The notes: generated from the sequence alone by a model not told the origin. Numbered from the stretch's first letter, positions 7,292 to 17,303 are shown. The stretch: DNA of 64,000 nucleotides from Pelagomonas calceolata (GCA_918797485.1 CAKKNE010000003.1:2728001-2792000); one strand, 5' to 3'. Translations and numbers: made by a program.

Positions 7292-10086
7292 TTAGACGAT
7301 GCGCGGCTTCTTGGCCGCCGGCTCAGAGGAATCAGGGTCCCAACCGACGCGGACGAGCGCCTCCCACCAATTTCGAGAATTGGACCACGCGTTCCACGCG
7401 ATTTTTTGGGAGTCCGTGCGGTCCTTGTAGTCGACGTCCGCCATCCCACTAATTGAGCTGTCGTCGTAGGCGCGCGCGAGGGCCTTGATGTCGTACTTCT
7501 CGTCGTGCAAGGGGTCGACGCCCGCCGAGAGCGCCGCGGCCGCGAACTTGCGCCAGGTCTCGACCGTCGGCGCGCCGCAGGGCGCGGGCCGCGCCCCGGC
7601 GCCGTCGGCCGCGAGTCGTCCGAGGTCCACCGCGCGCCCGTGGACGAGGGCCGTGAGCCCGTGCTTCACGACGGTAGCCGTCTGGATGGCCTTGCCGTTG
7701 GCCTGGTTCGCGGCGATGGCGGCGCAGCTCTCTCCTTGTGAGAGGCGCTCGCAGGACACGTCCCAGGCCTTGGGCTTCTTCGACCTGTGCGCAAATCAAC
7801 CAGGTGGCGTGCGCCGTCGATGGCGCGGAGGTCACGATCCCGACGCGCCGCGACGTTTGATTTTCGCACTGCCTTCGACGGCTTCTCGACGGCGAGCGGC
7901 CACGCCGCGAACGACTTCGGGCCCCGGGGCAGCGCGATCGTCACGCCCGTGTCTTCGTCGGCCGAAACGGCGACCGACAGGCCGAGCTCGCGGCCGGCGC
8001 GGTCGATGAGCGCCGCCAAGTCGTCCGCGCCGGCGCCGAAGCGCACGCCGATCTCGCGCAGCGCCGCGGCCGTCGTCGGCATGGAATAGGCGCAGTTTTT
8101 GGCGAGGTGGTCGGGGAGCACGGTGGCCGGCGCGAGGTCGTGGGCCCGCGCCGCCGCCGCGCGCCACTTCAATATCCGATCCAGCATCGCCTCGTACTTG
8201 GCCGCGCGGTCGGCCTGGCCGTTCTTGCGCCATCCTTCCAAGCGGCGCGCCCAGCTCAGTTCGGCGCTTATGACCGGCCCGGCGCCCGCTGCGAGCTGGT
8301 CGGGCGGGATGGAAGAGACGTCCGCGCCGGCGGCCTCGAGCTCGGCGCGCCGCTCGTCGGCCCGCGCCCGCTCGCGGCGCTCGGCGTCGACGACGAAGGC
8401 CGGCGGCGGCAGGCGCACCTGGGCGTTGCCGTCCGCGACGGCGCGGCCCCGGAGGGCGCACGAGTAGACGTCGTAGGACGCGTAGCTGCCCTTCCGCGTC
8501 TCTCTATGTAAATAACCCCGCTGAACGAGCGGCACGAGGAAGCCCTTGAGCGCGTCCTGGGTGTAGAGCTTATCAGTACCAGGTCTCTGCCGCAACAGCG
8601 GCGCGAGGGCCTGCTGGGCCCGCGCGTGGCCCGCGGGCACGTACGTCGAGCCATCGGAACTATTCCGCTTGCCCCGGAAGCTCCCGCTCGCGAGGAGGCA
8701 CAGGTCCGTCGCCGCGCATTGAGTAGAAGCCGCGGCGACGCACAATAGTCGACACGGCCCCGTGAAGTCGCGCTCGTCGCCCTTGTTGCACAAGTCGCAC
8801 GCGCCGCAGCACCACGTGTCTCCAACCGGCTCCTTGAAGTGCTGCAGGATGTGGCGCCGGCGGCAGCCCGAGTCCTTCTCGGCAAAGGCGCGCATCGCTC
8901 TTATAGATTCATGGTACCTATCTAAAGCGGCTCCTTCCAGTCCCTTCTTATAAAAGTCCGACTCGTACCTCGTAAAACCAACGGCGTTGTGGTACAAGAC
9001 GCACGACGCGGGCAGCCCGTCGCGCCCCGCGCGGCCGACCTGCTGGTAGTACTCTTCCAATGTTTTCGGTGGGGACACGTGGATGACCCGCCTCACGTCA
9101 GGTTTGTCGATGCCCATGCCGAAGGCCACCGTGGCCACGACGCACTCAACTTTACCGGAGAGGAAGTCGTAGTGCGCTTGTTTACGGTGGTCGTCGCCGA
9201 GGCCCGCGTGGTAGGCCGCGATCGTCGTGTTCACTGGAGCGAGCTGCCTTAATGAAGCGGCCGTCGCCTCGACCTCGTTCCGCGTCGAGCAGTAGATTAA
9301 CGTCGAGCCGTTGCCCTTGCCTAGAGATTTTGCCACGTCCCTTAGTACTGTCCCTAAACCGGAGGCGAGGGCCTGGCACTTCAATGTAAGGTTCGGCCTA
9401 TCTACGGTCTTCGCGGCGACGTGGAATCCTGTTCTCAACTTCAGGGAGCGCTCGATGTCTCTACGGACGTGGGGCGGCGCCGTCGCCGTGAGGGCCACGA
9501 GGGGCACTTGTAAATCTCCCCTCAGGTCGCCCAACCTTCTGTATTCTGGTCTAAAATCGTGGCCCCACTCGCTCACGCAGTGAGCCTCGTCGACGGCGAT
9601 CAGGCGCAAATCGTTCAGATTCTGAGCTAGATTTGAACCCAGCGCCTTCTCCGGCGTCGCGTAGACCAACCGGTAGTGGCCTTGCTTCGCTTTTTGTTCC
9701 ACACTAAAATCGTGCTGCGCGCTCCCCAGAAAACACGCGACGTCCATACCTTTCTTCGCGTTCAGGGCCTTGCACTGGTCCATCATGAGCGACACGAGCG
9801 GCGAGATGACTAAGACACATCCCGTCTCATGTAAAAGGGCGGGCACCTGGTACACTAAACTCTTGCCCGAGCCCGTCGGCCAGTAGACGGCGACGTCGCA
9901 GCCCGCGCACGCGCGCTCGACGGCCTCCTCCTGGCCCGCCCGGAACTCGGCGTAGCCCCACGTGTCCTTGAGCACCGCTTGTAATTGCTTGCTAGATACG
10001 GTCCGCGGCGGCGGCGGCGGCTTGGCCTCGGCGGCGGCCATCAATGCGTCCATCTCGGCGGAGTTGGCCCAGTCGTCGTCGTCCAT
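7292..10086 (-). CDS. RECQ: RecQ-family ATP-dependent DNA helicase
   Basis: complement(join(7292..7784,7880..10086)), 899 residues. Helicase motifs run in order: WPTGSGKS (Walker A, about 70-76), [14 protein letters not shown] (Walker B, DEAH), ALTATAPP and QVGRAGRDG (motif VI). The RecQ zinc cluster follows ([10 protein letters not shown]...CCGACDLC, about 405-435), then a winged-helix region. After the intron comes a C-terminal helix-turn-helix (HTH_40-like: [20 protein letters not shown]...LGRL), which is found in WRN/bacterial-type RecQ C-termini. This exon joins in phase 2 across the introner and completes the domain, supporting the splice model. Expected role: 3'-5' unwinding in recombination and replication-fork repair in the nucleus. 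Its 3' end lies 17 bp from the convergent kinase gene. Confidence 0.93.
7785..7871 (-). mobile_element. introner element (subfamily B) forming the RECQ intron
   Basis: An 87-bp element with gene-strand ends CAGTGCGAAAATCAAA and GGTTGATTTGCGCACAG. It is flanked by a 7-of-8 duplication (GTCGAAGG/GTCGAAGA). The intron is 7785-7879 (95 bp), GT from the duplication to the terminal AG. It separates the helicase core from the C-terminal HTH. Confidence 0.9.
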
Positions 10087-10539
10087 GGCTCTTCTTCTTG
10101 CTGGCGATCTCCCGCGGAGGGCGATGCGTGTGCTTGTGCCTCGGCGCAGTCGCTGCGCTGCTGCCTCGACGGCAATGCGTGTGAGCCTCGATACCGTGGC
10201 CGCACAGGTCGCAATCGGTGCGGAATCCGGTTGCCGGCAGTTCTGTGGTCTAAATTTAGCCTCCGCGGCTATTTCACTCGCTCTGATTCAAGCTTAAATT
10301 TAAGCTTGGGCTGGCGCGGCGCGAGAGGATAGTTCACAGCGTCGTGTAACACACTAGCAAGCCGCGCTCACGAGTCCTAGCACCGTAACAACGGCCAGCG
10401 CCTCTCGACAGCGCTCCTGGATGACGTCTCGAGACGGCGTCCGCGCCGGGGCGGCGTCCGAGCTCACGCAGAGGCCGCGCCGAGAGAGTGCCGAGAGAGA
10501 GAGAACCAACTTTAGAAACACAGGAGGGGGACCGACTCT
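10087..10539. other. intergenic space between RECQ and the Rab gene
   Basis: No gene is seen. The region holds an 18-bp perfect palindrome (AAGCTTAAATTTAAGCTT, 10290-10307) next to a shorter one (CTAAATTTAG, about 10253), and one degenerate copy of the promoter palindrome at 10337-10358. Confidence 0.6.
10337..10358 (-). promoter_or_regulatory. recurrent promoter palindrome, degenerate copy
   Basis: The reverse strand reads GCTAGTGTGTTAC-AC-GACGCTG. The left half matches fully and the right half lacks the final AGC. It lies about 250 bp upstream of the RECQ start. Confidence 0.5.
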
Positions 10540-11154
10540 TCAGCCGCAGCACGACGTCCGCTTCGGCGGCGCCGCGTCCAGCCTCGCTTCGCCCGCGGGC
10601 CGCGCCGCCTCGCTCTTGCGCTGGACGTTCGTCACGAGGGTCGTGAAGATGCGCCCCACGTTCTCGTCGTTCTTCGCCGACGTCTCGAAGAAGTCCGCTC
10701 CACTTTTCTGGGCGAACTCCGCGCCCTCCGCCACTTCGACCTCCCGGCCCTCCTCGAGGTCGCACTTGTTCGCGGCCACGCAGAGGACGATGCCCTCGGG
10801 GCCCCGTTCCTTGAGCTCGTCGACCCACTTCTGGAGCTTCTCGAAGCTTGATTTCTTTGTCATATCATAAACTAAGATCGCGGCCGCGGCGCCGCGGTAG
10901 TACATGGGCGCCAAACTGTGGTACTTCTCCTGGCCCGCCGTGTCCCAGATCTGGCACTTGCAGGGGCTTCCGTTGTTCACGATCATCTTGGACATGAACG
11001 ACGCGCCGATCGTCGACTCGCCGTGCGGGCGGAACGTGTCGGTCACGTAGCGCTGCGCGATCGAAGACTTGCCCACGCCCGAATCTCCGAGCAGCACGAT
11101 CTTGATCTCGCGGCAGCGCTGCGCCGGCTCCGTGCCGGACGAGGCGAAGGCCAT
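10540..11154 (-). CDS. Rab-family small GTPase (Rab5/Rab21/Rab22 group)
   Basis: 204 residues with all G-box motifs: GDSGVGKS (23-30), effector Thr48 in STIGASF, WDTAGQE (70-76), NKCD near 130 and ETSAK near 158. The C-terminus ends in the prenylation motif CCG. The Q of DTAGQE is present, so GTP hydrolysis is expected. The AxF effector region (TIGASF) points to the endosomal Rab5-like group. Predicted role: early endosome or vacuolar trafficking on the cytosolic membrane face. The start ATG at 11154 follows a palindrome-bearing intergenic region shared with the divergent gene. Confidence 0.93.
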   Translation of the reverse strand: MAFASSGTEPAQRCREIKIVLLGDSGVGKSSIAQRYVTDTFRPHGESTIGASFMSKMIVNNGSPCKCQIWDTAGQEKYHSLAPMYYRGAAAAILVYDMTKKSSFEKLQKWVDELKERGPEGIVLCVAANKCDLEEGREVEVAEGAEFAQKSGADFFETSAKNDENVGRIFTTLVTNVQRKSEAARPAGEARLDAAPPKRTSCCG

Positions 11155-11472
11155 GCTGGATATATGTAGGTGACCCGGGGGAGCTTGTGACGGCGTGACG
11201 TGCGGAGGTGCTGTGTCTGTCGTCGACAGGCGGTTCGCGCGCGCACGACGGCTCCCTCTGACCGTGGCTCCCTACGTAGCTTTGGTGATTCGCGTAGAGG
11301 AGCTTGCTCCCGAGATTAGCTAGCGGCGTGTAAGGCACTAGCGAAGCGGACGCAATCGCAAAGCAGCCGCGGAGCGCGCTATTAACCGTGCGAGGGCGAG
11401 TGGCAAGAGTGTTTGCTACCCTTTGTGGCATACCGCTACGTTTGCAGCCAATTGCTAGAGCTGTGCTACACC
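11155..11472. other. divergent promoter region (Rab / mitochondrial-type protein)
   Basis: 318 bp between two divergent starts. It contains one strong copy of the promoter palindrome and no gene. Confidence 0.6.
11318..11341 (-). promoter_or_regulatory. recurrent promoter palindrome, copy 3
   Basis: The reverse strand reads GCTAGTGCCTTAC-ACGC-CGCTAGC. It lies 164 bp from the Rab start and 132 bp from the divergent start at 11473. Confidence 0.7.
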
Positions 11473-11931
11473 ATGCTGCTCGCCGCGAGCGCCGTAGGCC
11501 GCCGCGCACCAGCACGACTGCTCGCGACGTCGACGGCGCGGCGCGCCCCAACACGACTGCTCGCGACGACGCCGGCGCGCAGCGCACCGACACGACCGCT
11601 CGCGACAACGGCGGCGCGCCGCCGCAACGACCGGCCGGCCGTGAACCAGCGCCTGCTGCGCCTCGTCGACGACGGCCCGAGCCCGGGCGCGGCCGTCGGC
11701 GACCTCTGGGCCGGCGTCGAGGACGCGCAGGGCGCGTGGCCGGCGCGCGACCGCCTCGAGAGCAAGTCCGACATGAAGCGGCACCTGCGCTACCTCACGT
11801 CGCTGAAGCTGTTGAGGACCGTGCCGGGCGAGCCCTTCCGCTACGCGCTCAACCGGAACGCTTACGTGCGGCGAGAGCTTGAGGAGGAGGAGGACGACGC
11901 GCCCGCCGCCGCCGAGGATTCTAAACAATAA
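11473..11931 (+). CDS. small basic protein with repeat-bearing, mitochondrial-type leader
   Basis: 152 residues from ATG 11473 (MLLAASAVGRRAPARLLA). The first 50 residues are four tandem units of about 14 residues (RAPTRLLATTPA type), Arg/Ala/Thr-rich with no acidic residues, as in a mitochondrial targeting peptide expanded by tandem duplication. The mature part contains KSDMKRHLRYLTSLKLLRTVPGEPFRY in its middle, a compact helix-turn segment reminiscent of mitochondrial ribosomal proteins, and an acidic tail. I do not recognise the family. The stop is only 5 bp from the end of the convergent gene. Confidence 0.7.
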   Translation: MLLAASAVGRRAPARLLATSTARRAPTRLLATTPARSAPTRPLATTAARRRNDRPAVNQRLLRLVDDGPSPGAAVGDLWAGVEDAQGAWPARDRLESKSDMKRHLRYLTSLKLLRTVPGEPFRYALNRNAYVRRELEEEEDDAPAAAEDSKQ

Positions 11932-11936
11932 CTGTG

Positions 11937-12798
11937 TTAACTCGACGCGTCGAACGACGCGAGGACTGGCGGTCCCGGGAACGCCGTCAATACCGCGTCC
12001 GCGGCGAGCGCGTTCCAGCGCAGGCGCACGCGGGCGGGCGTACCTTCTTCGATGCGCTCGGCGACGCAAAAAGAAATGCCGCCGGGCGCGTCGACGGTCA
12101 GGCCGCCATTGTCGGACCAGCCGTACGCCTCGACTGCGCTGTGAAAGGCGGCGTCGTCGTCGGGAAAGGCGTCGGTCCGCTCGCGCGACAGGACGCACCG
12201 CCGCAGCGCGAGCGTCTTATCGCTCTCCGGCGCGAAGGACGCCGTCAGCGTGCAGCGCCGCTCGCCGTCCGCGAGAGCAACCTCGAAGGACACGCCACCG
12301 CTCCGTAACAAGCTGGGCCCGACGGCGGCGCCACGGCCATTGACCTGTGTGGAAATCAAATTTCAGGCGCCCAACGGCTTCCACGCCATCGACGCGAGGT
12401 GCCTCCTAGCTACTGTGGTTGATTTCCACACAGCCATTGACCGTAAAACGGCCCAGCGCGCCTTGTTTGTACGACCCCGCCGGGATGTCGCGCCACTCGA
12501 TCGTGTCGGCGCATCGGTCGCAGCCCGAGGCCGCGAGCGCTGCTGCAGGTACTTTGAGCACGTGCGTCACTTCGTCGTCCTCTCGGCGCAAGCAGGTGAT
12601 CGCGACCGAGTCCTCGTCGACGACGGCCGCGGAGGCGTCATAGACCGTCTTCGCGCCGAACCACTCGCCGACGTGGTACGCCGTGAAGCTCTCCCACTGC
12701 TCGCTGTCCGTGGCGGCAACGACTGCTCTTGATCGGCGCCGCGGCGACGGCGTGAGGTAGGCATGGGTGACAGCCGAAATGCAGAAGAATTTGAGCAT
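11937..12798 (-). CDS. plastid-type lipocalin-like protein (DUF3598-like), interrupted by an introner
   Basis: complement(join(11937..12344,12442..12798)), 254 residues. A hydrophobic N-terminus (MLKFFCISAVTHAYLTPSP) plus a basic Ser/Arg stretch suggests a signal peptide and plastid transit region. The mature part starts EQWESFTAYHVGEWFGAKTVYDA, which resembles the opening strand of DUF3598/CpcT-type beta-barrel proteins of cyanobacteria and plastids. Two further beta-rich repeats follow. The exons join in phase 0 (GRFT then VNGRGAAVG). The family assignment is tentative and rests on the WxxFxxxHxGxW-like start; function is unknown. Confidence 0.65.
12345..12433 (-). mobile_element. introner element (subfamily A, reversed) in the DUF3598-like gene
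   Basis: An 89-bp element with perfect 15-bp ends (CTGTGTGGAAATCAA and its complement) and a perfect 8-bp duplication (GTCAATGG on the gene strand). The intron is 12345-12441 (97 bp). Its internal CCATCGACGCGAGG core is on the opposite strand to that of the peroxiredoxin copy, showing that either orientation can be spliced. Confidence 0.92.
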
Positions 12799-13180
12799 CG
12801 CTGCGTGCTATCTTGGCTGTGTGCAGGCTCCTGCTCTCCGTAGCAGTGCAGCTCCCGGAGTGCAGCAACCAAGCAGCACTGGCGCAGCAGTAATGCAAGT
12901 TATGACTTTTGAAGCCGCGCGCAGCGTCCTGTCGCGAGTCTTTGGCACACGACGCGCCGCTCAAGCTCGGCTTGCTTTGTGCTTGCTAGTGTCTTACCGG
13001 CCGCTAGCTCAACTGCTCAATGAGCAACTCGCTCTCTCTCAAATGCGTATAGTATACAGCAAGCTTATGTCAGAGTAGCCAGGCCCTCATTCGAGGGGAG
13101 AGGCGCTCGGTGGCGAGCGCCACGGAAGAACCGTCGCCGTCGACGGAGTGGGGCGCGTCGGCGGCGACGACGCATGGTGT
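12799..13180. other. intergenic space upstream of the DUF3598-like gene
   Basis: Contains one near-consensus promoter palindrome and no supported gene. The overlapping short open frames are shadows of the RING gene or random. Confidence 0.55.
12985..13008 (+). promoter_or_regulatory. recurrent promoter palindrome, copy 4
   Basis: GCTAGTGTCTTAC-CGGC-CGCTAGC, differing from copy 2 by a single central base. It is 187 bp upstream of the minus-strand start at 12798. Confidence 0.7.
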
Positions 13181-13606
13181 TCACCGGCGTCGCCGGGCGA
13201 GGCGCTCGTTGAGGCGGAGAGCCGCCATGAGGCCGCGGTTCTTGTTGATCGGGAAGCACGGCAGGATGGGCTCCCGACACGACGGGCAATGGAAGGCGCC
13301 GTCGTCGCCGCCGAACCGGTCGCGGAGCGCGACGACGCAGAGGGCGCAGATCTCGTGACTGCCGGAACAGGGCAGGACCATCGGCGTCCTTGTTTTGCAG
13401 TCGAACGGTTCCGCACAAACGCTACACTCGAGGTCCAGCTCCAGGTCCGACTCGCTGCCGACGACGGTCTCGTCTTCAAGGTTGTCGACTATGACGCCAC
13501 GACGACGTGGCGGCTCGTCGTCGTCGCGCGATACGACCTTCGCGAGCGGCGACGGCGGCGCGAACGGCTTGGCCTCGGCGCTGAGCCGCCGCTCCGGCGC
13601 GGCCAT
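13181..13606 (-). CDS. RING-finger protein (probable E3 ubiquitin ligase)
   Basis: 141 residues. A low-complexity N-terminus with an acidic patch leads to a compact RING-HC at about 63-115: CSVCAEPF, LPCSGSHEICALC and FHCPSCREP supply the C3HC4 ligands. The region between the second and third ligand pairs is short. RING proteins of this size usually recruit E2 enzymes through the RING alone; the substrate is unknown. The Arg-rich C-terminus (NERLARRRR) could be a nuclear or nucleic-acid contact. It is transcribed away from the neighbouring palindrome copy. Confidence 0.82.
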   Translation of the reverse strand: MAAPERRLSAEAKPFAPPSPLAKVVSRDDDEPPRRRGVIVDNLEDETVVGSESDLELDLECSVCAEPFDCKTRTPMVLPCSGSHEICALCVVALRDRFGGDDGAFHCPSCREPILPCFPINKNRGLMAALRLNERLARRRR

Positions 13607-13812
13607 CGCGCTTTATTCGCGTTAGGTCACCCAGTGCTTGTGGGGAAGTTTCACAACAGGCGCCTGATTCGACCGTTTTCGCGACTCGGCGCTCGGTCTG
13701 TGGATGTGGACGAAACCACTGAGGTTCCAGGCCCAGGATATGGCCCTACGGGACGGCCGGACGACGCACTTGAGTAAGGTGGCAACATTGTTGAGCCAGG
13801 CTAAACACACAC

Positions 13813-15582
13813 TTACTCCCCACCCCCCTCCCCACCCCCCTCAAACCACGCGAGCAGCTCCGCCTCGCGCGCCGCCCACGCGCTCGCGTCCGCGCCAGCG
13901 GGCCGCTTGAGCCGCGTCTGCGCGAATGGCGCGACCGTCACGGCACCGGGCGACGGCTCCATGGCCAACGCGCCGGCGAAGGTCTCATCTGAAGCCTCCA
14001 CGAGCAGACCCCGCAGAGCAGAGAGCACGGCGACCTTGACGGCCGCGTCGGCCACCAGGCTCCGCGCCTCGACTTTCGAAAAAGCCACGGACAACGGCAG
14101 CTCGGGTCCGAGCAACGCGGCGCAGAACTTGCCCAGGTTCGCCGCCCGCCGCGCCGCTTTGCGCGCATCTTCAGAAGCATCGGAAGCCTTGAAGGCGTCC
14201 CAGCACGCGAGCTTCAGGCCGAAGGCGAAGTCCTTTGACTCGCCTCTCCGCAGCTTCGCGACCGCGGCGTAGAACGGGTTGTAGGTCGGCTCGCCGCCGC
14301 AGCAGGTCTGGAGGACGCCCGCCGCCGTGCGGTCGTCGCAGAGGCGCTTTGTGGAGAGCGCGTGCAGCGCCGTCGCGGCATCATGAGCGTCGGCCGCGCC
14401 CGCGACGCCGCCGAAGGCCGCGCGCTTCGCCGGCGTGTTCAGGCGCAGCGCGCGCATGGTCTGCTCCTGCTTTGATGATGGCGCTTTCGCCGCCGCGCGG
14501 CGCTGGGCGACGTCGTCCACGAGCGCGTCCTGCGCGTGCCGGTCGTAGGCCGCGCCGCGGCGCCACCAGCGGCCCGTCGCCTCGGCGTTCCTCAGGTCGC
14601 TCCAGGATAGCGCGAGCGGCGCGTCGCGCGCGCGGCCATTTGGCACGGCCCTCGCGACCGCCGCTCTTAATGATTTCGACCGCGAGACGTCGCCGGGCTT
14701 CGAGGCGCACGCGGTCCGCAACGCATTTTTGGCTTGGAGCAACCGCGCGTCGTCGCCGCTCTCGTCTTTGAGGGCGAGCTTGCTGAGGCGCCCTCGTAAA
14801 TCACTCCGACGCCAGACGTCGCGACTCCCCGTCGCCACGACGGCGCAGGCCTCCAGCGCGTCGGCCGTGCCGTCGTCGCGCAACGCTTCGGCGTACGACA
14901 TCGTGAGCTCGCCGCCACATAACCCGACGTCGCAAAACGCCGCTAATAAAGCCGCGGCGTTGCCCCGCCGCTTGCCCTCTGATTCTAAATCCGGCAGCAA
15001 CGCCTCCAAAACGTGCGCGCCGAGCTCGCGGCCGCCTTTCGTGTCGGCGGCCGCCATCACGGCCGCGTAGGGCGGCACCAAAGCCTCCATGTTCTGGGCG
15101 CCGTGGACGCAGGTCTCGCGCATGTGGCTTGATACAAAGGCGTGGACGTCGTTCGCCGGGAACCGCGCGTAGGCGGCGCAGATCGCGTCCGAGGTTGCAT
15201 CTATATTAGTGTCGGAGACCTTGTTCAGGGCGCCTCTCAAAACGTCGCCGACCTCCGCCGGCGCTTCGTTGTTGAGGCGCCTTCTTAAAGAGGGCGGCAC
15301 CCACTTCTGGTCCGTGGGCCTTCCATAAATATCCTGGCCTTCTCTCGGCGCGTAGTGCGCCTCAGTCGTTTCCTCTTGCTCCACAGACTCGGCGTCGCTC
15401 GAAGAATCGTCTCCACCAATCAGGTCGGCGAGCGGGTCGTCGTCCTTGGCCTTCTTGCGGCCGCCGAGCTTCTTCTCGAGTTTGGCAATTAACGCGTCGT
15501 CGTCGTCGTCTTCATCCGTCGTGGTGGGCTTCGGCGGGCGCTTGCGCTTCTTTTGCTTGAGCTTCTGCTTTAATGACGACAT
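13813..15582 (-). CDS. NOM1: NOM1/SGD1-type nucleolar MIF4G-MA3 protein
   Basis: 589 residues from the ATG at 15582 (MSSLKQKLKQKKRKRPPK); an in-frame ATG 26 codons upstream is less likely because the Lys-rich start is typical of the family. A basic and acidic N-terminus and the conserved YVPPSLRR-like box (KWVPPSLRRRLNN, about 95) lead into a MIF4G helical repeat (about 105-310). An MA3 domain follows (about 370-490), including MRALRLNTPAKRAAF and the diagnostic TYNPFYAAVAK. NOM1/Sgd1p act in 40S ribosomal subunit maturation in the nucleolus and bind eIF4A-type helicases. The C-terminus ends in a Gly/Glu repeat encoded by a C-rich tract at 13816-13845. Confidence 0.9.
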   Translation of the reverse strand: MSSLKQKLKQKKRKRPPKPTTTDEDDDDDALIAKLEKKLGGRKKAKDDDPLADLIGGDDSSSDAESVEQEETTEAHYAPREGQDIYGRPTDQKWVPPSLRRRLNNEAPAEVGDVLRGALNKVSDTNIDATSDAICAAYARFPANDVHAFVSSHMRETCVHGAQNMEALVPPYAAVMAAADTKGGRELGAHVLEALLPDLESEGKRRGNAAALLAAFCDVGLCGGELTMSYAEALRDDGTADALEACAVVATGSRDVWRRSDLRGRLSKLALKDESGDDARLLQAKNALRTACASKPGDVSRSKSLRAAVARAVPNGRARDAPLALSWSDLRNAEATGRWWRRGAAYDRHAQDALVDDVAQRRAAAKAPSSKQEQTMRALRLNTPAKRAAFGGVAGAADAHDAATALHALSTKRLCDDRTAAGVLQTCCGGEPTYNPFYAAVAKLRRGESKDFAFGLKLACWDAFKASDASEDARKAARRAANLGKFCAALLGPELPLSVAFSKVEARSLVADAAVKVAVLSALRGLLVEASDETFAGALAMEPSPGAVTVAPFAQTRLKRPAGADASAWAAREAELLAWFEGGGEGGGE

Positions 15583-15934
15583 CAGCGGCGACGGATGGTG
15601 GTCCTGCGTATCGCTGTGGCGAGCGTAATATGGCTGCAGCCGGCAGTGTCGCCAGCACACGCCCTAGAACTCGGACTGGAGTTGAGAGATTGCAGTAGCG
15701 CTGTCAGTGCAGCACGAATAGTACTTTTGCGTGCGAGAACAGCTCGCAGACACGGCCGCGTCGGCCTCGCGTTTTTGCAAGCTAGCGTGAAAGAGACACT
15801 TGGATTGCAGTGCGTTTGCCAGCCTCAAAATCGCCGTGCCGCATTGCATACGCAACCAAGCATCCCTCACGAAAGCCATCGTTACTCACCGCTGTAACGC
15901 AGCACCAACCTTTTGCAACCGGCACCAAACAAAA
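15583..15934. other. divergent promoter region (NOM1 / amino-acid transporter)
   Basis: 352 bp between divergent starts. No gene is seen and one promoter palindrome is present. Confidence 0.55.
15781..15803 (-). promoter_or_regulatory. recurrent promoter palindrome, copy 5
   Basis: The reverse strand reads CCAAGTGTCTCTTTCA-CGCTAGC. The left half is degenerate. It is 199 bp from the NOM1 start and 132 bp from the transporter start. Confidence 0.55.
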
Positions 15935-17303
15935 ATGCTGAAGCTGCTGCTCTTGACTGCAGCACTGTGCAGCGATGCCATCACGCCGCCGAAGAGCAAG
16001 CTCAATGCACCAAAAACCCTGAAGCAGCGCGGCGGCGGCGCCATGACCGAGACGCAGGCCACGGTCTCGCTCTTCAAGACCATCGTCGGCGGCGGCATCC
16101 TCGCGCTCCCCGCTGGCATGGCTGCCGGCCGCGGCACGGGCGTGCTGCCGGGCCTCCTGATCCTCGCGCTGCACGCCGGCGCGTCGGCCTACACGTATTC
16201 GTTGGTCGGGCGGAGCGTCGCGAAGACGCGCTCAAAGACGTTCTCGGAGCTCTGGAGTGCCGCGTTCGGCAGGGAGACGTCCTGGATTATTGATTTGATT
16301 ATCGTTGGCGTCGCCGGCGGCGCGGCGCTGACGTACAGCTGTGCTTTGTGCGGCGTCCACGCCATCGCGCAGACGCGGTTGACGACGCGTCCTCGCAGGT
16401 TTCACGGGCGACCTCCTCAAGCAGCTCTCGGGCATCGAGCGCACGCGGGCCATCGCGCTGCTGACGCTGTTTCCCATCGGGCCCCTGGCCCTCCTGCGCG
16501 ACCTCTCCGCGCTCAAGCATTCTACCATAGCTGGTTTGATGGCCGTGGCCGTCTCGGCGCTCGTCATCGTGTCGCGGAGTCTGGACGGGAGCTACGGCGA
16601 GGGCGGCGCGTTCGCAGGGTGGCTCGCGTCGTCGGAAAACGCCCTAGACCAGGTCTCGACGACGCAACTGTCCGTGGGCTCCGCGGTGCTGTTCAACATG
16701 CTGAGCACGGCCTTCATGTGCCACACGAACGCCGTGCGAGCCTATGATGAATTAGGACCGAAGCACCGCCACGCGAGCGTCGCGCGGAAGGCGTTCGGCC
16801 TAGCTGGATTGCTCTACGGCGTCGTGATGCTCGCGGGCTACGTCACGTTCGGAGGCGCCTGCGAAGGGTTGGTGCTGGCGAATTATGATGCGAACGACCC
16901 GCGGGCGCGCGTCGCCTGGATCGCGACGCTCGTCTCGTTACTGTCGTCGTACCCGCTGCTCTTCACGGGGTTTAGGGACGCCATGTGCTCGCTGCTGGGC
17001 GTCGCGACGCCGGGGAAGTTCCTGCCCTTCGCCGGGCTCTCGTTGTCGTTGCTGGCGGTGCCGGTCCTACTGGCCATCATCGTGCCCGACGTCGGCTTCG
17101 TCGTGTCGCTCATGGGCGCGTCGCTCGGCGCCGCGCTTATATTGGTAGTGCCGTCGCTCATCGGCCGCCGCGTGCTGGCGGACAAGGACTGCGCCAAGGG
17201 CGAGCGGGGGGCGATGCGCCTCGTCGCGGCGTTCGGCGTCTTGGTCGGGCTGTTCGGGACGACCGTGACGGTGCTGGAGACGTACACGGACCTGCTCTCG
17301 TGA
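15935..17303 (+). CDS. AAAP/SLC38-type amino-acid transporter with a degenerate introner intron
   Basis: join(15935..16340,16399..17303), 436 residues. A cleavable-looking hydrophobic N-terminus (MLKLLLLTAALCSDAITPP) precedes the family hallmark of the first transmembrane helix (ATVSLFKTIVGGGILALPAG, about 40-60). About ten to eleven membrane helices follow. The two halves lie in different frames; splicing out 16341-16398 joins YSC to FTGDLLKQL in phase and gives a normal-length transporter. Proton- or sodium-coupled export or import of neutral amino acids across the vacuole or another organelle membrane is the family role. The N-terminal signal could send it to a plastid or endomembrane, which cannot be resolved. 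Confidence 0.85.
16341..16398 (+). mobile_element. probable decayed introner element (58-nt intron)
   Basis: An intron inferred from the frame change in the transporter: donor GTGCTTTG, acceptor CCTCGCAG. The interior still carries GTCCACGCCATCGCGC, close to the CTCCACGCCATCGACGCGA core of the intact introners. Terminal repeats and target duplication are no longer clear. Confidence 0.65.
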
